Source of the DNA: UBA685 sp049890215
Lineage (GTDB): Bacteria > Pseudomonadota > Alphaproteobacteria > Puniceispirillales > Puniceispirillaceae
Assembly: GCA_049890215.1 (NCBI GenBank)
Contig: JBMHBX010000059.1
Location: forward strand, 1 to 8,650
Reading direction: 5' to 3'
Length of the DNA stretch: 8,650 bases
Every line of letters starts with the position of its first letter. Within the stretch, counting starts at the first letter, position 1. Position numbers and translations under genes: made by a program. Of the stretch, positions 7,084 through 8,650 are shown piece by piece. A model generated the notes under the pieces. The model worked only from the letters and a program-made list of their open reading frames with translations, was not told the DNA's origin and did no database searches.

Positions 7084-7485
7084 ATGTTCAATGATGCGCG
7101 TGATAGAAAAGTCGTGATGCGTTATGTTGTGGTTGGGGCAATGACCACAATCTTTCATGTTTTTTTCGCAAATATATCACTGTTTTTCTTGTCTGTGTTT
7201 GACTTATCGCCGGCTGTGCAGATGGTTGCCTCAAATAGCTTTGCCTTTATTTTCTGCAGTTTTGGGTCCTATTTTTTCTACGCCATCTGGGCCTTTGATG
7301 CTGGTGTGACGCGGCAAAATCTATCGAAATTCAAAGTTGTCGCTGTATTTAGTTTTCTGGCTATTTTGTTTCTCTCAGTCTTATTTGAAAGACTTGGGAT
7401 AGCGCCTTATTTATTGACGGTATTTGTGACACTCCCATTGGCGGCGATCAATTTTTTTGTTCACCGCTATTGGACCTTCGACTAA
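7084..7485 (+). CDS. GtrA-family four-helix membrane protein
   Basis: This small integral membrane protein has 133 residues. Four hydrophobic helices are at about 14-36, 42-66, 83-101 and 106-127, the size and topology of the GtrA family (Pfam GtrA-like). Family-typical features are RYVVVGAMTT at the first helix and the final NFFVHRYWTF. GtrA members work in synthesis of cell-surface polysaccharides, often proposed to move undecaprenyl-phosphate-linked glucose across the inner membrane; the exact role varies and is partly unproven. An ATG at 7117 would give a start directly at MRYVVVG, but 7084 keeps the usual short cytoplasmic lead and has AAGGA 11 bases upstream. The gene ends 4 bases from the convergent glycosyltransferase gene. 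A family 2 glycosyltransferase next door suits a GtrA partner, although it lies on the opposite strand. Confidence 0.87.
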   Translation: MFNDARDRKVVMRYVVVGAMTTIFHVFFANISLFFLSVFDLSPAVQMVASNSFAFIFCSFGSYFFYAIWAFDAGVTRQNLSKFKVVAVFSFLAILFLSVLFERLGIAPYLLTVFVTLPLAAINFFVHRYWTFD

Positions 7486-7489
7486 CGCT

Positions 7490-8491
7490 TCACTCGTAAT
7501 TGCGGTAGAGGGTTTTGTAAGATGGCAGAAGATGAAACAGGCGTGCCAATGTGCCAAAGCCGGGCGCTGTTATGCCGATTATCAAAAGAAGATATAAGGG
7601 CAAAAACAGACTGATCCTTGTCGATAGTCTTAGCGCTTCTAGGGCGCAAATACATAAAAATAACGCTAAGACGCCACTGTAAAAATAGCTGTATATATCG
7701 CTTATGAAAGCAACAGGAAAACTGCTCAGAAACAGAACAAAAAAGGCAGGTATGATTGTGATCAAAATGGGGAGGGAGACTGATTTTAGGATATTGTCAT
7801 AGGCAAAACCCCCATAAGACAGGCGCTTTTTCAAAAATGATTTAAGATTTCTGCTTTTATGGAATACGACAATGTTTCCTTCATAGCGGATTGGCCAGTT
7901 TTCTTTTTTCAAGCGTGAGCAAAGCTCAAAATCTTCACCGCCAGACAGCGCTTCATCCATCATCCCTATTTTGATAAAGGCTTCTTTTTTTATCAAAAAA
8001 TTACAAGAGGGCATCACGTCAACATCACGTTGTCCGGATGGCTTTTTGATATAATGGGCATTGATCGTTATGATGTTGCTTTTTTCAACAAGGCCCACAA
8101 GCTGCTGGCCAAGAGGTTCATCTGGTGGCGCGATATTCGGGCCGGCCGCTGCGACATAATCAGGATATGTGTTAAACACCGCAAGCGCATTTTCAAGCCA
8201 TTGCCGGTCCGGATAGGCATCACTATCAATAAATGCCAAAAGCGTGCGGGTGGATAATTGTGCTGCCAGATTTCGTTTCGCCGCTATGGTCAGATTTGGT
8301 CTGACAATCGTGACTGGTTGCAGGGGATGATCGGCAGGCGGCTCTTTATCAGCGACGATGATAATCTCTGCGTCTGGGGCATATTGTTTACACAGGTGAG
8401 CACATTTTTCGGTAAGCTTATCAAGCGAGACTGTAGGGATGATAATTGTAAAATCGCGCAAGCTCAATCTGTCTTGTACAGGCAAAATCAT
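7490..8491 (-). CDS. family 2 glycosyltransferase with C-terminal membrane helices
   Basis: This 333-residue membrane-anchored enzyme should transfer a sugar from a nucleotide- or lipid-linked donor on the cytoplasmic face of the inner membrane. The N-terminal GT-A domain starts with FTIIIPT (14-20). It carries AAKRNLAAQ (70-78), the metal/nucleotide-sugar DxD motif as DSD at 89-91 (AFIDSDAYPD), and the acceptor-side GGEDFELCSRL (184-194), whose ED is the usual catalytic-base region. A basic segment KKRLSYGGFAYDN (221-233) precedes three hydrophobic helices at about 239-263, 266-288 and 292-312. There is no clear Shine-Dalgarno, but the start ATG shares ATGA with the stop of the upstream minus-strand gene, so translation is probably coupled to it. 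The sugar and acceptor are not predictable. The gene runs convergent to gtrA with a 4-base gap. Confidence 0.9.
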   Translation of the reverse strand: MILPVQDRLSLRDFTIIIPTVSLDKLTEKCAHLCKQYAPDAEIIIVADKEPPADHPLQPVTIVRPNLTIAAKRNLAAQLSTRTLLAFIDSDAYPDRQWLENALAVFNTYPDYVAAAGPNIAPPDEPLGQQLVGLVEKSNIITINAHYIKKPSGQRDVDVMPSCNFLIKKEAFIKIGMMDEALSGGEDFELCSRLKKENWPIRYEGNIVVFHKSRNLKSFLKKRLSYGGFAYDNILKSVSLPILITIIPAFFVLFLSSFPVAFISDIYSYFYSGVLALFLCICALEALRLSTRISLFLPLYLLLIIGITAPGFGTLARLFHLLPSYKTLYRNYE

Positions 8492-8650
8492 AGCTTTAAG
8501 AGTGAACTAAACAGGTCAAATTGATATTTTTTATTTGCCAGAATATTGAAAGACCAGGCGCAGTCATAATGGCAGTTGCATTTTGTGTCTTTAATCCAGT
8601 CTTTTGTCTCTTTGGCTTTTTGCGATTGCCATAGTGACATGAAATTCAAA
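8488..8650 (-). CDS. C-terminal end of a probable radical SAM/SPASM-type protein (rest outside window)
   Basis: A minus-strand frame is open from the right edge (first full codon at 8649) and gives 53 residues before a TGA at 8490-8488. The tail contains KCNCHYDCAWSFNIL, that is CxC-x3-C followed by a hydrophobic stretch. From memory this resembles the C-terminal Cys-rich tail (CxCTHECxxxxNIL style) of radical SAM/SPASM proteins found in polysaccharide loci, where the cysteines help bind an auxiliary iron-sulphur cluster. The CxxxCxxC radical SAM core would lie outside the window, so the call rests only on the tail. The stop overlaps the glycosyltransferase start as ATGA, which strongly supports this as a real gene and an operon with it. 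Another Cys-rich metal-binding protein cannot be excluded. Confidence 0.6.
   Translation of the reverse strand, partial: LNFMSLWQSQKAKETKDWIKDTKCNCHYDCAWSFNILANKKYQFDLFSSLLKL

Noticed and set aside
7127..7150. Inverted repeat TTGTGGT / ACCACAA within gtrA
   Set aside because: It is a 7-bp stem with a 10-base loop inside the first helix of a coding gene, with no T-run. Chance is the simpler explanation.
7441..7465. T-run near the end of gtrA as a possible terminator
   Set aside because: The run is inside the coding sequence (Asn-Phe-Phe-Val) and no stable stem precedes it on either strand.
8030..8524. Two plus-strand open frames opposite the glycosyltransferase and the minus-strand tail gene
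   Set aside because: They are antisense to a clear GT2 domain and to the ATGA junction. Their translations look random.

Overview
The window reads as bacterial, most likely an alphaproteobacterium. GC content by eye is in the mid-40s, which would suit a marine lineage such as SAR116; this placement is a guess from protein style and composition, not a measurement. Coding density is high. No rRNA, tRNA, CRISPR array, insertion sequence, phage gene or convincing rho-independent terminator was seen, and no gene-free stretch exceeds about 175 bases.

Left part (1-4833, all plus strand), housekeeping genes. The window opens inside an RND-type efflux pump gene, of which the last 274 residues are present. 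It is followed by rlmE (23S rRNA U2552 2'-O-methyltransferase), guaB (IMP dehydrogenase) and guaA (GMP synthase). guaB and guaA are only 42 bases apart and together convert IMP to XMP to GMP. The 120 bases before guaB hold a candidate promoter, short repeats and two competing in-frame start codons.

Middle part (4834-7485, plus strand), envelope or glycan genes. After a 171-base gap come a two-half GNAT-fold acetyltransferase and a NodB-type polysaccharide deacetylase whose start overlaps the GNAT stop by 8 bases. Both are probably made from one transcript. After a further 80 bases there is a GtrA-family four-helix membrane protein.

Right part (7486-8650, minus strand), a second short operon running toward gtrA. 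It encodes the C-terminal end of a protein with a Cys-rich tail, probably a radical SAM/SPASM protein, overlapping by ATGA a family 2 glycosyltransferase with three C-terminal membrane helices. The convergent genes gtrA and the glycosyltransferase are separated by only 4 bases.

Interpretation: 5005-8650 looks like one edge of a surface-glycan or lipid-linked-sugar locus next to the conserved guaBA block. The activities present are acyl transfer, deacetylation, membrane handling of a lipid-linked sugar, sugar transfer, and possibly radical SAM chemistry. The combination is the most interesting part of the window, but its substrate cannot be read from sequence and the locus runs off the right edge.
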